This document shows, in pieces, positions 24,650 to 33,456 of a stretch of 64,000 nt of DNA (position 1 is the stretch's first letter; each line of letters opens with the position of its first letter). The notes under the pieces were generated by a model. That model had not been told where the DNA came from and searched no databases. It saw only the letters and a program-made list of their open reading frames with translations. The DNA is from JAXLWB01 sp046328715 (GTDB lineage: Bacteria; Chloroflexota; Anaerolineae; Caldilineales; Caldilineaceae). The position numbers and the translations under genes are program-made. Location of the stretch: NCBI GenBank assembly GCA_046328715.1, contig JAXLWB010000047.1, positions 18,838 through 82,837 on the forward strand, in the 5' to 3' direction.

Positions 24650-25872
24650 GGATAGGAATTGGCGACTGAGCGACGGCGAAAGCGATTGACAAGCGAAGTG
24701 CCCAAGAGCGATTTGGCAAACATGCTGAGATGCTGTCGATTGACGGCTTGATCGTGATCGGCCAGGGCGCTGCGCATGAGGAAATGGCGCGTTTCCGAGA
24801 AATGATTGCGTGCATAGTGGGCCGAAGCAATGATTGAATACGCCTGAGCATAGATGGTGTTGCGCAACGGAGCAAGCCGGAGCCCGGTTTCGGCATCGTC
24901 AAAGAGATTATCCAACACTGTGAGTAGGTTGTTGCAACTGCTTGTAATCTCCAGTTGGGAGAGATTGCCCCGGATGCCACGCGGTTGCCCGCCGAGCAGT
25001 AGCTCAAAGAGGGTATCGCGCTGTTGAATCAGCGGCGGATAGAGCGCTGCGGCCCGATGTAGATAGGTCTCCGCTTGTTCAGCATTCTCATTTTGCAGAA
25101 ATTCAATTACCGCACGGAAGTAGGCCTCGGCGTAGGCACGCCGCACGCGATCGTTGGGGTCGGTGGCGGGTGGCTCGGCTCCGACATGTTTCTCTAATAC
25201 GGCCAGACGCTCATTCAACATGCGCTGCGGATTGCTGGACATACTGCCCACCACAATCCGGTAACGAACCAGCGCCTCTGGCAGACCGACGATCTCATAC
25301 TTGTTGGAAAGGCGCAACCACATGTCCCAGTCGGCACAGGCGCTCAGTCGTTCGTCAAACAGGTTGCTTTGCACGTAACAGTCACGTTCGACAAAGACAC
25401 AGGCAGGCACCAAAAAGTTATTGAAGAGCAGCGCCTTGTGTAACTCCTTGGCGGGCAGTACCCGAGTTTCTAATTGAGGCAGCGGGTGGTTCTTCTGATC
25501 GATAAAAGAATAGCCGGTATAGACGCCCCGGGCCGTAGGCTGACTGCGCAATGCATCCACAGCTCGCCCCACAAAGTGCTTTTCATAGGCATCATCGGCG
25601 TCCAACAATGCGACATATTTTCCCGTAGCGGCACGGATCGCTGCGTTGCGGGCAGGGGCCAACCCTCGATTTTCCTGATGGATGTAATCAATATAGCCCG
25701 AGAAATGCATCGCTACCTCACGGCTATTATCGGTTGAACCATCGTCCAGCACAATCACTTCGCGCGGCGTGTAACTTTGCGCCAAAGCACTCTCGATTGC
25801 ATCGCCCAGGTAGCGCGCATGATTGTAGTTGGGGATAATGATGCTGACCAGTTCATTTTCGATCATAGGCAT
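24646..25872 (-). CDS. Glycosyltransferase family 2 with helical C-terminal extension
   Basis: Residues 1-220 form a GT-A domain: VSIIIPNYNHARYLGDAIES, VIVLDDGSTDNS, NRGLAPARNAAI, VALLDADDAYEKH. Residues 240-408 are helical with Ala/Tyr-rich repeats (AYAEAYFRAVIEFLQNENAE, AETYLHRAAALYPP), resembling TPR-type helices; a similar extension occurs in the GT2 encoded at 31981. The start overlaps the GT4 upstream by 20 bp; an alternative ATG is two codons later. The extension may dock partner GTs (inference). Confidence 0.82.
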   Translation of the reverse strand: MPMIENELVSIIIPNYNHARYLGDAIESALAQSYTPREVIVLDDGSTDNSREVAMHFSGYIDYIHQENRGLAPARNAAIRAATGKYVALLDADDAYEKHFVGRAVDALRSQPTARGVYTGYSFIDQKNHPLPQLETRVLPAKELHKALLFNNFLVPACVFVERDCYVQSNLFDERLSACADWDMWLRLSNKYEIVGLPEALVRYRIVVGSMSSNPQRMLNERLAVLEKHVGAEPPATDPNDRVRRAYAEAYFRAVIEFLQNENAEQAETYLHRAAALYPPLIQQRDTLFELLLGGQPRGIRGNLSQLEITSSCNNLLTVLDNLFDDAETGLRLAPLRNTIYAQAYSIIASAHYARNHFSETRHFLMRSALADHDQAVNRQHLSMFAKSLLGTSLVNRFRRRSVANSYP

Positions 25873-27097
25873 TCAATCTTTCAAACAAATTGACGAGTTC
25901 TTCTGCGACATGGTGCCAACTGTGTAGACGTTCGGCTTCTTCACGGGCGGCTCGACCCATTTGCTGGCGTTGCGCCGGAGCACGATAGAGGCTCACAATG
26001 GCCTCAGCCAAGGCATCTTCGTTGCAGGGTGGAACGATCCAGCCGGTCTCGCCATGACGGATGATGTCAGGCTGGCCATTTTCGCCGGATGTCAGCGTCA
26101 CCAGGCCGGCTGCCTTGTAGTCGAGCATCTTTAGCCCAGTGTACTCGGCCCGCCCGCAGTAGGGTGATGCACCAATTTCCGCTTGGGCCAACAGTGGAGC
26201 AAACTGGTGTGCCTTAAGATAACCAGTCAAGGTCACGATGTCGGCCATCTCGGTTTCGGCAATCGTTCGTTCGATTGCCTCTTGCTCTTTGCCCCCGCCA
26301 ATCACGGTCAGGTGCAGCGGCACTCCTCGCGCTCGAGCTTTGGCCGCTGCCTTGATCAAGATCGTCAGTCCATGCCAGGGATCAAAGGCTCCAATGTAGA
26401 CAATTTCGAGCTTGCCGTTGTTCTGCTCGCCCGAGGCTTGATAGCAGCGCAGTTGTTCGCGTGCTAAGAGATTGACCACTTCGCTGCCGTTTTGAATCGA
26501 GGTGACCTTGTCGGGCGCAATGTCCCAACGCTCTATGTGCCGTTTGCGCCAGCCTTCGCCCGTCGTAATGGCGTGAGCCGCATGGCGCGCTGTCCAACCC
26601 ATTAGCCATTTGCTGATCGCCAACTGCATGCCTTTAGGCGCTGTCCCCAACATTTCAAACTCGGTCAAGTGGTCCCCGTTGACCTCCAGCACGAGCGGTA
26701 CCCGGAGTTGACGTGCGGCCCAGGCTCCTGCATAGCCAAACCAGCCCATCCGCTCATAAAAAAGCTCCCGATCCCCCAGCGTCTGACGCACCGCTGCGGC
26801 GTACCGAGCACTTTCAAAGAGCGCCGCATAGGGTAAGTGAAATTCGTATTGGATGCGCCGCACCAAACTTTCGAATAGGCGTAGCGGACCCCGGTCGTGG
26901 CGGGGGACGACAACTTGTTGATAATGCACTAGGTCTTTGGTCAACCAAAGCTGATTGTCGAGTTGAGCCAGCAATTTGACGTCGTGCCCTAACCCGCGTA
27001 GCTCGTCGAAGACATGTTTGACATGCAGTGCCGGACCGGAAAGCGATTGCGCTCGAACGTCGGGCACGCCAGCCTGCAACAGGTAGCCGATCTTCAT
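25853..27097 (-). CDS. Glycosyltransferase family 4
   Basis: Seen: IGYLLQAGVPDVRAQSLSGP then a LHVKHVFDELRGLGH acceptor-side start, VIPxNG-like SIQNGSEVVNL at the domain border, IVYIGAFDPWHGLTILIKA, and EIGASPYCGRAEYTGLKMLD YKAAG region in place of the EX7E. The start overlaps the preceding GT gene by 4 bp (ATGA). 414 residues, no membrane helix. Part of the GT array following the asparagine-synthetase-like genes. Confidence 0.83.
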   Translation of the reverse strand: MKIGYLLQAGVPDVRAQSLSGPALHVKHVFDELRGLGHDVKLLAQLDNQLWLTKDLVHYQQVVVPRHDRGPLRLFESLVRRIQYEFHLPYAALFESARYAAAVRQTLGDRELFYERMGWFGYAGAWAARQLRVPLVLEVNGDHLTEFEMLGTAPKGMQLAISKWLMGWTARHAAHAITTGEGWRKRHIERWDIAPDKVTSIQNGSEVVNLLAREQLRCYQASGEQNNGKLEIVYIGAFDPWHGLTILIKAAAKARARGVPLHLTVIGGGKEQEAIERTIAETEMADIVTLTGYLKAHQFAPLLAQAEIGASPYCGRAEYTGLKMLDYKAAGLVTLTSGENGQPDIIRHGETGWIVPPCNEDALAEAIVSLYRAPAQRQQMGRAAREEAERLHSWHHVAEELVNLFERLNAYDRK

Positions 27098-28086
27098 CGG
27101 CGCGCTCCTACTGCCTCGAGCAAGGTGCGCACCTCGTCTACCGTTTTGCGGATATCAAAGTGCTCGATCGCCCAAGCGCGCGCTGCCTGCCGTTGTTGGC
27201 TCTGCTCGGAAGGGGAAAGCTGACAATAACGAAGAACCTTCTCACTCAACTCAAGCGGTCCGACAAAAAGGTTGCTGGCAGGAACAAGCTCCTCAGCTCC
27301 ATCCCAATGGTGCGAAAAACAGACGCAGCCCGAGGCCATTGCCTCCATCGGCGCGACCTGCAACCCTTCGTTATAGCTGTTGGAAATAAAGAGGTCGATC
27401 TTGTGATACCAATCCTGCGTCTCCTTGACATTGCCGTAGAGTGTCACCTTGTCTTGTAGGTTGAACTTGCGCACCAAAAATTGAATCGCTTCCCAATAGT
27501 CGAGAAAGCCTTGGTTTGGCCCACCTGCCACATGCAGATGCAGGTCTGGATTGCGTTGTTGCAATTCGTAGAAAAGTGTGATCAAATCGTAGACGCGTTT
27601 GCGCGGCGTCAAGTGACAGAGGATGCCAATATCGCCCTGGAAAGGCTTGTCGACAAAGGTGAAGCGCTCCAGCGAGGTGGAGGGACTTACCACGACGCAT
27701 TTATCTGCCTGTTTGGGAAAACGGCGGACAAACTCGTCCTTTTTGGCCTGTGCCACCAGAATGATGCGATCGACCCCATCCCAATTGATGCGATCGACAA
27801 ATTGATACATCTCATAGCGATGCAATCGAGTGACAATACCACAGCTTTTGGGTAGTTTGCTGGCTGCCTCCAAGAGATGGCTGGCGAACTCAAAATAGAC
27901 GACATCGTTGTTCTGCATAAAAGCACGCATGTCACGCTCAAAATAATAGTTGTTGATGCGTGTATGGGCCACTCGCAGTTTGGTCGTGCGCCGTTTGAAG
28001 AGCGACGTCTGATGGTGGCTGCTTAAGTCTTTATAGATTTCGTGGAAAAAATCCCACGTTTCCTCAATTGCAATTCCAAGTTTCAT
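27094..28086 (-). CDS. Glycosyltransferase family 4 (short N-terminal domain)
   Basis: I start at ATG 28086 (Met-Lys-Leu-Gly-Ile); a longer frame to 28305 would run into the upstream asparagine-synthetase-like gene and has no coding character. The 330-residue protein has an RLHRYEMYQFVDRINWDGVD segment, GILCHLTPRKRVYDLITLFY at the donor-domain start, and FISNSYNEGLQVAPMEAMAS (EX7E-type). The N-terminal domain is shorter than in the other GT4s here. It is 22 bp after the asparagine-synthetase-like gene. Confidence 0.82.
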   Translation of the reverse strand: MKLGIAIEETWDFFHEIYKDLSSHHQTSLFKRRTTKLRVAHTRINNYYFERDMRAFMQNNDVVYFEFASHLLEAASKLPKSCGIVTRLHRYEMYQFVDRINWDGVDRIILVAQAKKDEFVRRFPKQADKCVVVSPSTSLERFTFVDKPFQGDIGILCHLTPRKRVYDLITLFYELQQRNPDLHLHVAGGPNQGFLDYWEAIQFLVRKFNLQDKVTLYGNVKETQDWYHKIDLFISNSYNEGLQVAPMEAMASGCVCFSHHWDGAEELVPASNLFVGPLELSEKVLRYCQLSPSEQSQQRQAARAWAIEHFDIRKTVDEVRTLLEAVGARR

Positions 28087-28108
28087 AATGGGATACAGCT
28101 TACTACTT

Positions 28109-29965
28109 TTAATCAATATACAGTCGATGCCATAGTTCCAAACTGAGCAACATGCCGAGCTCTTTGGCATGTTTGGCACCGGCCTTCTGTTCGCTGACCA
28201 ACGTGCGGATGACTTCTGGTTTGAGATAGCCACGATCCAAGCTACGCTTGTCGAGCAGTATGCTTGCAAGCCAGGGGTGCAATTCGTTGCCCATCCAGAG
28301 ATCATAATCAGCGTAGGGGCGCAAGGGCTTTTCTTTGTTGCTCATCAGGTGATTGTTGATCAACAGCCACTTGACTTGATAGACAGTCCGAATCTGTAAA
28401 TCACGCATGCAGGTCACCAAGGGATAACCGGTCTTATCGAGCGGGATCTTGGCTAGTGGATGAAAACAGCGGATGATCACATCGCGCAGAATCTTGCGTT
28501 CGAAGCGATATCCGGCTGGCAACGTGAGACAAAAGTCGACCAAATCCTTATCGGCGAAGGGCGTGCGACAGGTGACGTGACTGTTGAGCAACTCGTTGCC
28601 AAATTGGGTAAATCGCCGTTGCCGTTGTAGCAGTTCAAAGCGGTTCTGCCAGTCGGACAACAGAAAGTGCCTCGAACCTTCCATCGCTTCCCGAAAATTG
28701 GCTTGATAGCTCTCCTGTGTTTGCTGCCAAAAGTGATCGGTAAAGAGTGTGCTGAGTTCCTTCTGGCGAAAGCTGGCTCGGATATCCTGATAGAGCAGTT
28801 TGGCAGAATCGTCGTCGCTATAATGGGCTACCCAATCTTCTGTGGCATCGGGGCTGATGATCGAATCTAAAATATAGCCGGTATAGATGATCTTGACCTG
28901 TTCGGCTTGTTGTTTGACGTTGGCGAGTGCATGCATGTGAACTGCACTCTCCATGCCATCAGTTAGCCTGACGCCTAGTTCGATATTCTCTATCAGGTAA
29001 GAGGGATTGAGCGTGAAGATCTGATGGGGAACAGTCGTGGTGCCTGTAAGCTCCTTGGCAATCCGCACATCATCACAGCCGGGAATCCCAAAGGTGTAGG
29101 CCTGAATCGCATATTGTTTGCGATGTTCATTGAGTAAGCCCAGCGCAACACGTGAATCAAAGCCACCACTCAAATTCAGCCCAACCGTTCCCTTTTCTGG
29201 TAACTGACGCTGAAGCCCCTGGCGCAGGTAGAAAATAAAACGATTGAGCAAGGCAGGGTAATCGCCTAATTCACTGGATTCGCTAAAACGTAACTGCCAA
29301 TAGCTGCGTTGGCGCAGTTCACCAGCTCGCCAGGTGAGTATCGTGGCGGGTGGCAACAGCGAAATCTGGTCTACTATCGTATGGTGGTTGAGCATGTACT
29401 CGTAGGTCAACAATTCGGCAACCGCCGTTTTGTTGACGCTACGCGGTAGCGTCGGGTCGGCCAAGATCGGCGCAACATTGGAGCCGAAGAGTAGCTTTCC
29501 CTGATGCTGCGCATAGTAAAGCGGCCGCACCCCGAGTCGCCCATTGGCCAGACACAATTCATGCCGTTTCTGGTCGTAGATCGCAACGGCAAAGCTCCCA
29601 TTCAACTCAGCCGCAAACTCCTCGCCCACCATGTCGTAGAGGTGGAGGATGAATTCAGCGCTGGCGTTATAGCCTTGTGTATACTTGAACTGATGGCCCT
29701 GTTCCTCTAACTCCTGCTTGCGTGTCTGATAGTCGAAGATTTCACCCGCCAACACCACGCAGCGGCTGCGATCCGCGTTCCAGAGGATCTGTGCATCCGC
29801 CTCGGTAAGTTGGATGTGTTTGCTAATAACCAGACCGAAGTCGTGCCCTTGACAGGAATCGCAGCGATAGACACGATCAAAGGCCAACGCCTCTCCCATC
29901 TTCGTGAGCAGCGACGGCGAAACTTCCTGATTTTGAGACGTGACAACTCCTGCGAAGCGAGTCAT
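28109..29965 (-). CDS. Asparagine-synthetase-like protein lacking the glutaminase Cys (copy 2)
   Basis: AsnB architecture: N-terminal Ntn-hydrolase-like domain (1-200) and C-terminal ATP-pyrophosphatase. Seen: the PP-loop NLSGGFDSR at residues 264-272 and TFGIPGCDDV, intact. In active enzymes Cys2 is the glutaminase nucleophile; here the protein starts Met-Thr-Arg-Phe-Ala-Gly, and the glutamine-binding NGE block reads LAGEIFDY. So ATP activation of a carboxylate is probably kept but glutamine hydrolysis lost, as in beta-lactam synthetases. 618 residues. Context suggests a uronic or N-acyl carboxylate substrate; unproven. A related copy lies directly upstream (30122-31978). Confidence 0.85.
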   Translation of the reverse strand: MTRFAGVVTSQNQEVSPSLLTKMGEALAFDRVYRCDSCQGHDFGLVISKHIQLTEADAQILWNADRSRCVVLAGEIFDYQTRKQELEEQGHQFKYTQGYNASAEFILHLYDMVGEEFAAELNGSFAVAIYDQKRHELCLANGRLGVRPLYYAQHQGKLLFGSNVAPILADPTLPRSVNKTAVAELLTYEYMLNHHTIVDQISLLPPATILTWRAGELRQRSYWQLRFSESSELGDYPALLNRFIFYLRQGLQRQLPEKGTVGLNLSGGFDSRVALGLLNEHRKQYAIQAYTFGIPGCDDVRIAKELTGTTTVPHQIFTLNPSYLIENIELGVRLTDGMESAVHMHALANVKQQAEQVKIIYTGYILDSIISPDATEDWVAHYSDDDSAKLLYQDIRASFRQKELSTLFTDHFWQQTQESYQANFREAMEGSRHFLLSDWQNRFELLQRQRRFTQFGNELLNSHVTCRTPFADKDLVDFCLTLPAGYRFERKILRDVIIRCFHPLAKIPLDKTGYPLVTCMRDLQIRTVYQVKWLLINNHLMSNKEKPLRPYADYDLWMGNELHPWLASILLDKRSLDRGYLKPEVIRTLVSEQKAGAKHAKELGMLLSLELWHRLYID

Positions 29966-29986
29966 GAAAGCAATGTTCCTATGTGG

Positions 29987-30117
29987 ACCCCACCCTAACC
30001 ATCCCCAAAACGGGGAGGCGATAGTCGTAGCAAGGACAATGAACTATGGATATAAGATAGTTCGTTGTCCTTCCCGTGATTGTTCCCTCCCTTATCAGGT
30101 GAGGGTTAGGGTGGGGT
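29987..30117. repeat. 131-bp inverted-repeat element, copy 1
   Basis: Ends are a perfect 14-base inverted repeat, ACCCCACCCTAACC (29987-30000) and its complement (30104-30117). Inside, 30032-30047 pairs with 30057-30072 in a stem with one mismatch. The right part (30073-30098) is identical to that of copy 2 at 37659-37787. It lies 4 bp after the stop of the upstream gene, between the two asparagine-synthetase-like genes. Confidence 0.8.
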
Positions 30118-30121
30118 ATTC

Positions 30122-31978
30122 TTAATCAATAAACATGCGATGCCAAAGTTCCAAACTGAGCAGCAAACCGATTTCTCGAGCGTTGTTTTTGCCTGCCATG
30201 TGGCTGGTCACGAGCTGCTTTTGCACCTCTGGACGAATATAGCCACGTTTGAGTGCCGAAGGAGAAAGCAGCGTCTCTTCTACCCAAGGGCGCAAGGGAC
30301 CACGCATCCACTGATCATAATTGTGCATCGGATGCAGTTTTCGTTCTTTGAGATGGGCAAGGCCGACGATGTGTCCCGTATGCCAGCGGACCTGCTGTTT
30401 GAGTCGCTCCACATAGTCGCGTAGACACTCGACTAGGGGCAGGCCAGTCTTGTCCCAGGGCACTTTGGCCAAAGAGTGAAAACTTTGACCAATGGTGGCA
30501 CGGATCAAAATGCGGTTGATGCGTAAGCCCGGTGGAATCTGCAAACAGAATTCGACAAAATCTTTGTCACAGAATGGGTTGCGGCAGAGCAACTGATTGC
30601 GCACGAGATCGTTGCCGTAGCGTGTATTGCGGCGACCGTTGTAAAGCATTTCAAAATGGTTGACCGCATTCATGACCGTCGTGGCTCGATGCTCCTCGAT
30701 ACATTGGTCCACTTCGGCGTCGTAATGTGCGCCGACTTGCTGGTAAAACTTTGTATCGAGAATGTCCTGTGCTTTTTCTCCCGCAAAGACATAACCCATA
30801 CGATCCGTGGCGATGTGGCGCACTGTTTTCAGGTTATAGGGAATAATCCAGTCCATCTGCGCATCAGTCGAAAGCACCGTGTCGCCGAGATAGCCAGTGT
30901 AGATCATATCTACTAACTGCGACTGTTCAGGCAGTAGGGTCATGGCGTGAAAATGGACACAGTTACTCATGCCATCGGTTAGGCGCAGGGCTTTGTCGAT
31001 GATGCTAAAGAGAAAGCCAGCATTAAACTCGCGCGAACGATGGTCAGTACCTGCAATACGCGCCAGCTCGGCGGCCAACATGACATCATCGCTGTCTGGC
31101 AAGCCAAAGGTAAAGGAATGGATCCGTTGTGGCGGCAGGATTGTCCCGACCAATCCTAGCACTGTGCGTGAATCTAGTCCACCGCTTAGGTTGACCCCTA
31201 CCCGCTCTGTACCGGGTGCCTGACGTTTGATCGATTGTTTGAGTAGGAAATCAAACTGTTCAAAGTACTCCTGGCGCGGGCGCAGCGAATATTCGTCGGC
31301 AAAACGGAGGTGCCAATAGTTTTGAATGCAAAGCTGCCCATCGCGTACTTTTAGAATCGAACCAGGCGGAATAAGGCGCACATCTTGTAAGAATGAGCGG
31401 TCACGGATCACCATCTCCCAAAAGATGAATTCCGTAATCGCCAGTTCATCGACACGGCGGGGTAGGGTTGGGTCAGCAAGCAAGACATTGGCTAGGCTGG
31501 CAAAGGAGACCCGACTGTTATATTGCGCGTAGTAAAGAAGATGTTGGCCGAGGAAGTCGTTGAAGAGCAGCAGTTCGCTCTCGTCCGCTTTCCAAATGGC
31601 GATCAAAAATGCTCCATTTAGCTCACGTACAAAACCCTCGCCGAAGGTTTCGTAGAGTTGTAAGAGCAGTTGTGCCTGCGAGAGGTTAGTGGCGTGGATT
31701 CCCTGCTGTGTTAATTTCTGGACTAAGCGTTGTATATCAAAGATCTCGCCATACCAGAGCAGACAGCAACTATGATCGGCGTTCCAAACCGGCTGCGCTT
31801 CTGCGTTCATCAGCGGGATGTGCACACTACCCAGGCCGATTCCCTCAGCAGCATAAAGTTCACACTGTTGGAATTTTTCCAACTGCATGGCACAAGCCAT
31901 TTTCTGTAACAGCGCTTGGCTTGCTTCGGGCGATGCGCTGTGTGCTGCCCGATCGACAAATCCGAATAGACCGGGCAT
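30122..31978 (-). CDS. Asparagine-synthetase-like protein lacking the glutaminase Cys (copy 1)
   Basis: Same architecture and the same 618-residue length as its downstream neighbour. Starts Met-Pro-Gly-Leu-Phe-Gly-Phe, where active AsnB has Met-Cys-Gly; the NGE block reads WYGEIFDI. The synthetase domain is intact: NLSGGLDSR at 263-271, FTFGLPDSDDV, and a C-terminal FCDKDFVEF block. Sequence similarity to copy 2 runs along the full length, but with many differences, so the duplication is not recent. Predicted to activate a carboxylate with ATP and join it to an amine from another source. It follows the GT2 upstream by 2 bp. Confidence 0.85.
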   Translation of the reverse strand: MPGLFGFVDRAAHSASPEASQALLQKMACAMQLEKFQQCELYAAEGIGLGSVHIPLMNAEAQPVWNADHSCCLLWYGEIFDIQRLVQKLTQQGIHATNLSQAQLLLQLYETFGEGFVRELNGAFLIAIWKADESELLLFNDFLGQHLLYYAQYNSRVSFASLANVLLADPTLPRRVDELAITEFIFWEMVIRDRSFLQDVRLIPPGSILKVRDGQLCIQNYWHLRFADEYSLRPRQEYFEQFDFLLKQSIKRQAPGTERVGVNLSGGLDSRTVLGLVGTILPPQRIHSFTFGLPDSDDVMLAAELARIAGTDHRSREFNAGFLFSIIDKALRLTDGMSNCVHFHAMTLLPEQSQLVDMIYTGYLGDTVLSTDAQMDWIIPYNLKTVRHIATDRMGYVFAGEKAQDILDTKFYQQVGAHYDAEVDQCIEEHRATTVMNAVNHFEMLYNGRRNTRYGNDLVRNQLLCRNPFCDKDFVEFCLQIPPGLRINRILIRATIGQSFHSLAKVPWDKTGLPLVECLRDYVERLKQQVRWHTGHIVGLAHLKERKLHPMHNYDQWMRGPLRPWVEETLLSPSALKRGYIRPEVQKQLVTSHMAGKNNAREIGLLLSLELWHRMFID

Positions 31979-31980
31979 GG

Positions 31981-33399
31981 TTACTCTCCCACGACCTGCA
32001 TGTATTTGGCCTCAAAGGGTGGGCGAATACCAACGATCGAACGCAACAACATTGCCATCACACCACGATTGGCCAAGTAGCGCGGCTGGTTGACAATGGC
32101 ATCGAGGGTCATGCGTCGTGCTACTTTCATCTGACCGTTGTGCAGCGACTTAAAACCACGATTGACGTAGTAGATGCTGCGCAATTGGCGGGTGATCTTG
32201 GGACCGAAAACGGTAAATGCACTTTGAATCAACTGCCAAACTTCCTGTGCTCGTTCCGCACCAAATTCGAATTCGTAATTGAAAAGGTCATCGGCGATCT
32301 TGCGCAGAAATGCCTCGTCTATCTCTGGCTGCCAGCGCAATGCTTCCTGCCAGTGGCGACGACCTTCCTCCGGACGATTCCACATCAGCGCCCGGATGCC
32401 TTTGAGCATGGCACCCCGTCCAGCCGCCCAGTTGAACTCTTCCTTCAAGGAGGCATACTCGGGCGGCATCCGGTCAAAGTAGAGTTTGAGCAGGTCGACA
32501 TGGTCAAAATTGTCGTCGCACGAAGCGCTCCAGGCAAAATATTGGGCCATTTCGCTTGGGCGGCCCTGTAGAATGGTTGGTTCGTGGCGCAACGCGTTGC
32601 GTAGATAGAAATGCCCCAACTCAGTTTCATTTTGCAGCAGCGCCAAATCACCCCAGACAATATAGTTCAGTCGATAGGCGTGGTCACGCAGGCTGCGGAT
32701 TGCGTTCGGGCAGTGGGGATCGGCAAAGATTCGTTCGAGCACCTGAAGTGCCGCCTCCAGTCGAGCGGCAATACGCAATGGGCGCGCCGTGTGCAGGCGA
32801 CGGTAGTTGAGCGTCTTGTTGACACTGGCGAACTTGCAGCCAGCCAATGCCAGCTTGCAGTTAATGTCGAGATCCTCACTATAGTTGCGCAAGCTGCCAT
32901 CAAAGCCACCGACCTTGTCGTACCATTCTCGGCGCAACACCATGTCGCTGGGAGAAAACGGAAAGCCTAACACAAGGTCGCGCAACTCGACTGTCATACG
33001 CGGCCGCACCAGGCCATTGATGGTTTCACCTGAATAGTAGAGTTCAAAGCGTGGGTTGTAGGTGACACCGATCTCTGGGTGCTTTTGCAGATAGCGGACG
33101 TGGTATTGCAGCTTTTCGGGATGAAAATAATCATCACAGTCGAGCAAGAAGATCAGCTCGCCACTGGATCCACGAATGCCTGTGTTGCGTGTGGCCGGCA
33201 GCCCTTGATTCTGCTCATGTTTGATGTAAATGACTCGCGGATCGTTGTAACGCTTCACAACCTCTTCCGTATGATCGGGCGAGCAATCGTTGACCACGAC
33301 ACATTCAAGGTCTGTGTAGGTTTGTTGCAACACGCTCTCGATCGCTTGGCCCAGGTATTCGGCCTGTTTGAAGGCTGGGATGATGACGCTACACTTCAT
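31981..33399 (-). CDS. Glycosyltransferase family 2 with long C-terminal helical domain
   Basis: GT-A domain (1-215): CSVIIPAFKQAEYLGQAIES, CVVVNDCSPDHTEEV, NQGLPATRNTGI, LIFLLDCDDYFHPEK, NYSEDLDINCKLA. Residues 225-472 are helical, with TPR-like stretches (LALLQNETELGHFYLRNALR; NRPEEGRRHWQEALRWQP; RSIYYVNRGFKSLHNGQMKV). The extension resembles that of the GT2 at 24646. Located 57 bp downstream of wzt. 472 residues. Cytoplasmic sugar transfer; the extension may bind other GTs or the exporter (inference). Confidence 0.83.
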   Translation of the reverse strand: MKCSVIIPAFKQAEYLGQAIESVLQQTYTDLECVVVNDCSPDHTEEVVKRYNDPRVIYIKHEQNQGLPATRNTGIRGSSGELIFLLDCDDYFHPEKLQYHVRYLQKHPEIGVTYNPRFELYYSGETINGLVRPRMTVELRDLVLGFPFSPSDMVLRREWYDKVGGFDGSLRNYSEDLDINCKLALAGCKFASVNKTLNYRRLHTARPLRIAARLEAALQVLERIFADPHCPNAIRSLRDHAYRLNYIVWGDLALLQNETELGHFYLRNALRHEPTILQGRPSEMAQYFAWSASCDDNFDHVDLLKLYFDRMPPEYASLKEEFNWAAGRGAMLKGIRALMWNRPEEGRRHWQEALRWQPEIDEAFLRKIADDLFNYEFEFGAERAQEVWQLIQSAFTVFGPKITRQLRSIYYVNRGFKSLHNGQMKVARRMTLDAIVNQPRYLANRGVMAMLLRSIVGIRPPFEAKYMQVVGE

Positions 33400-33456
33400 A
33401 TCTTTTTATAGTTGAATAGTAAATCTCTAAGTGATTCCGATATACAGCGTAAGGCC

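Noticed and set aside
28087..28305. 73-residue N-terminal extension of the GT4 gene ending at 27094
   Set aside because: It runs into the asparagine-synthetase-like gene and has no GT-like sequence; ATG 28086 fits the family start.
31708..32571. 287-codon plus-strand frame over the asparagine-synthetase-like and GT2 genes
   Set aside because: Antisense to two well-supported genes; its protein has no domain character, with odd Cys/His/Arg content typical of a shadow frame.
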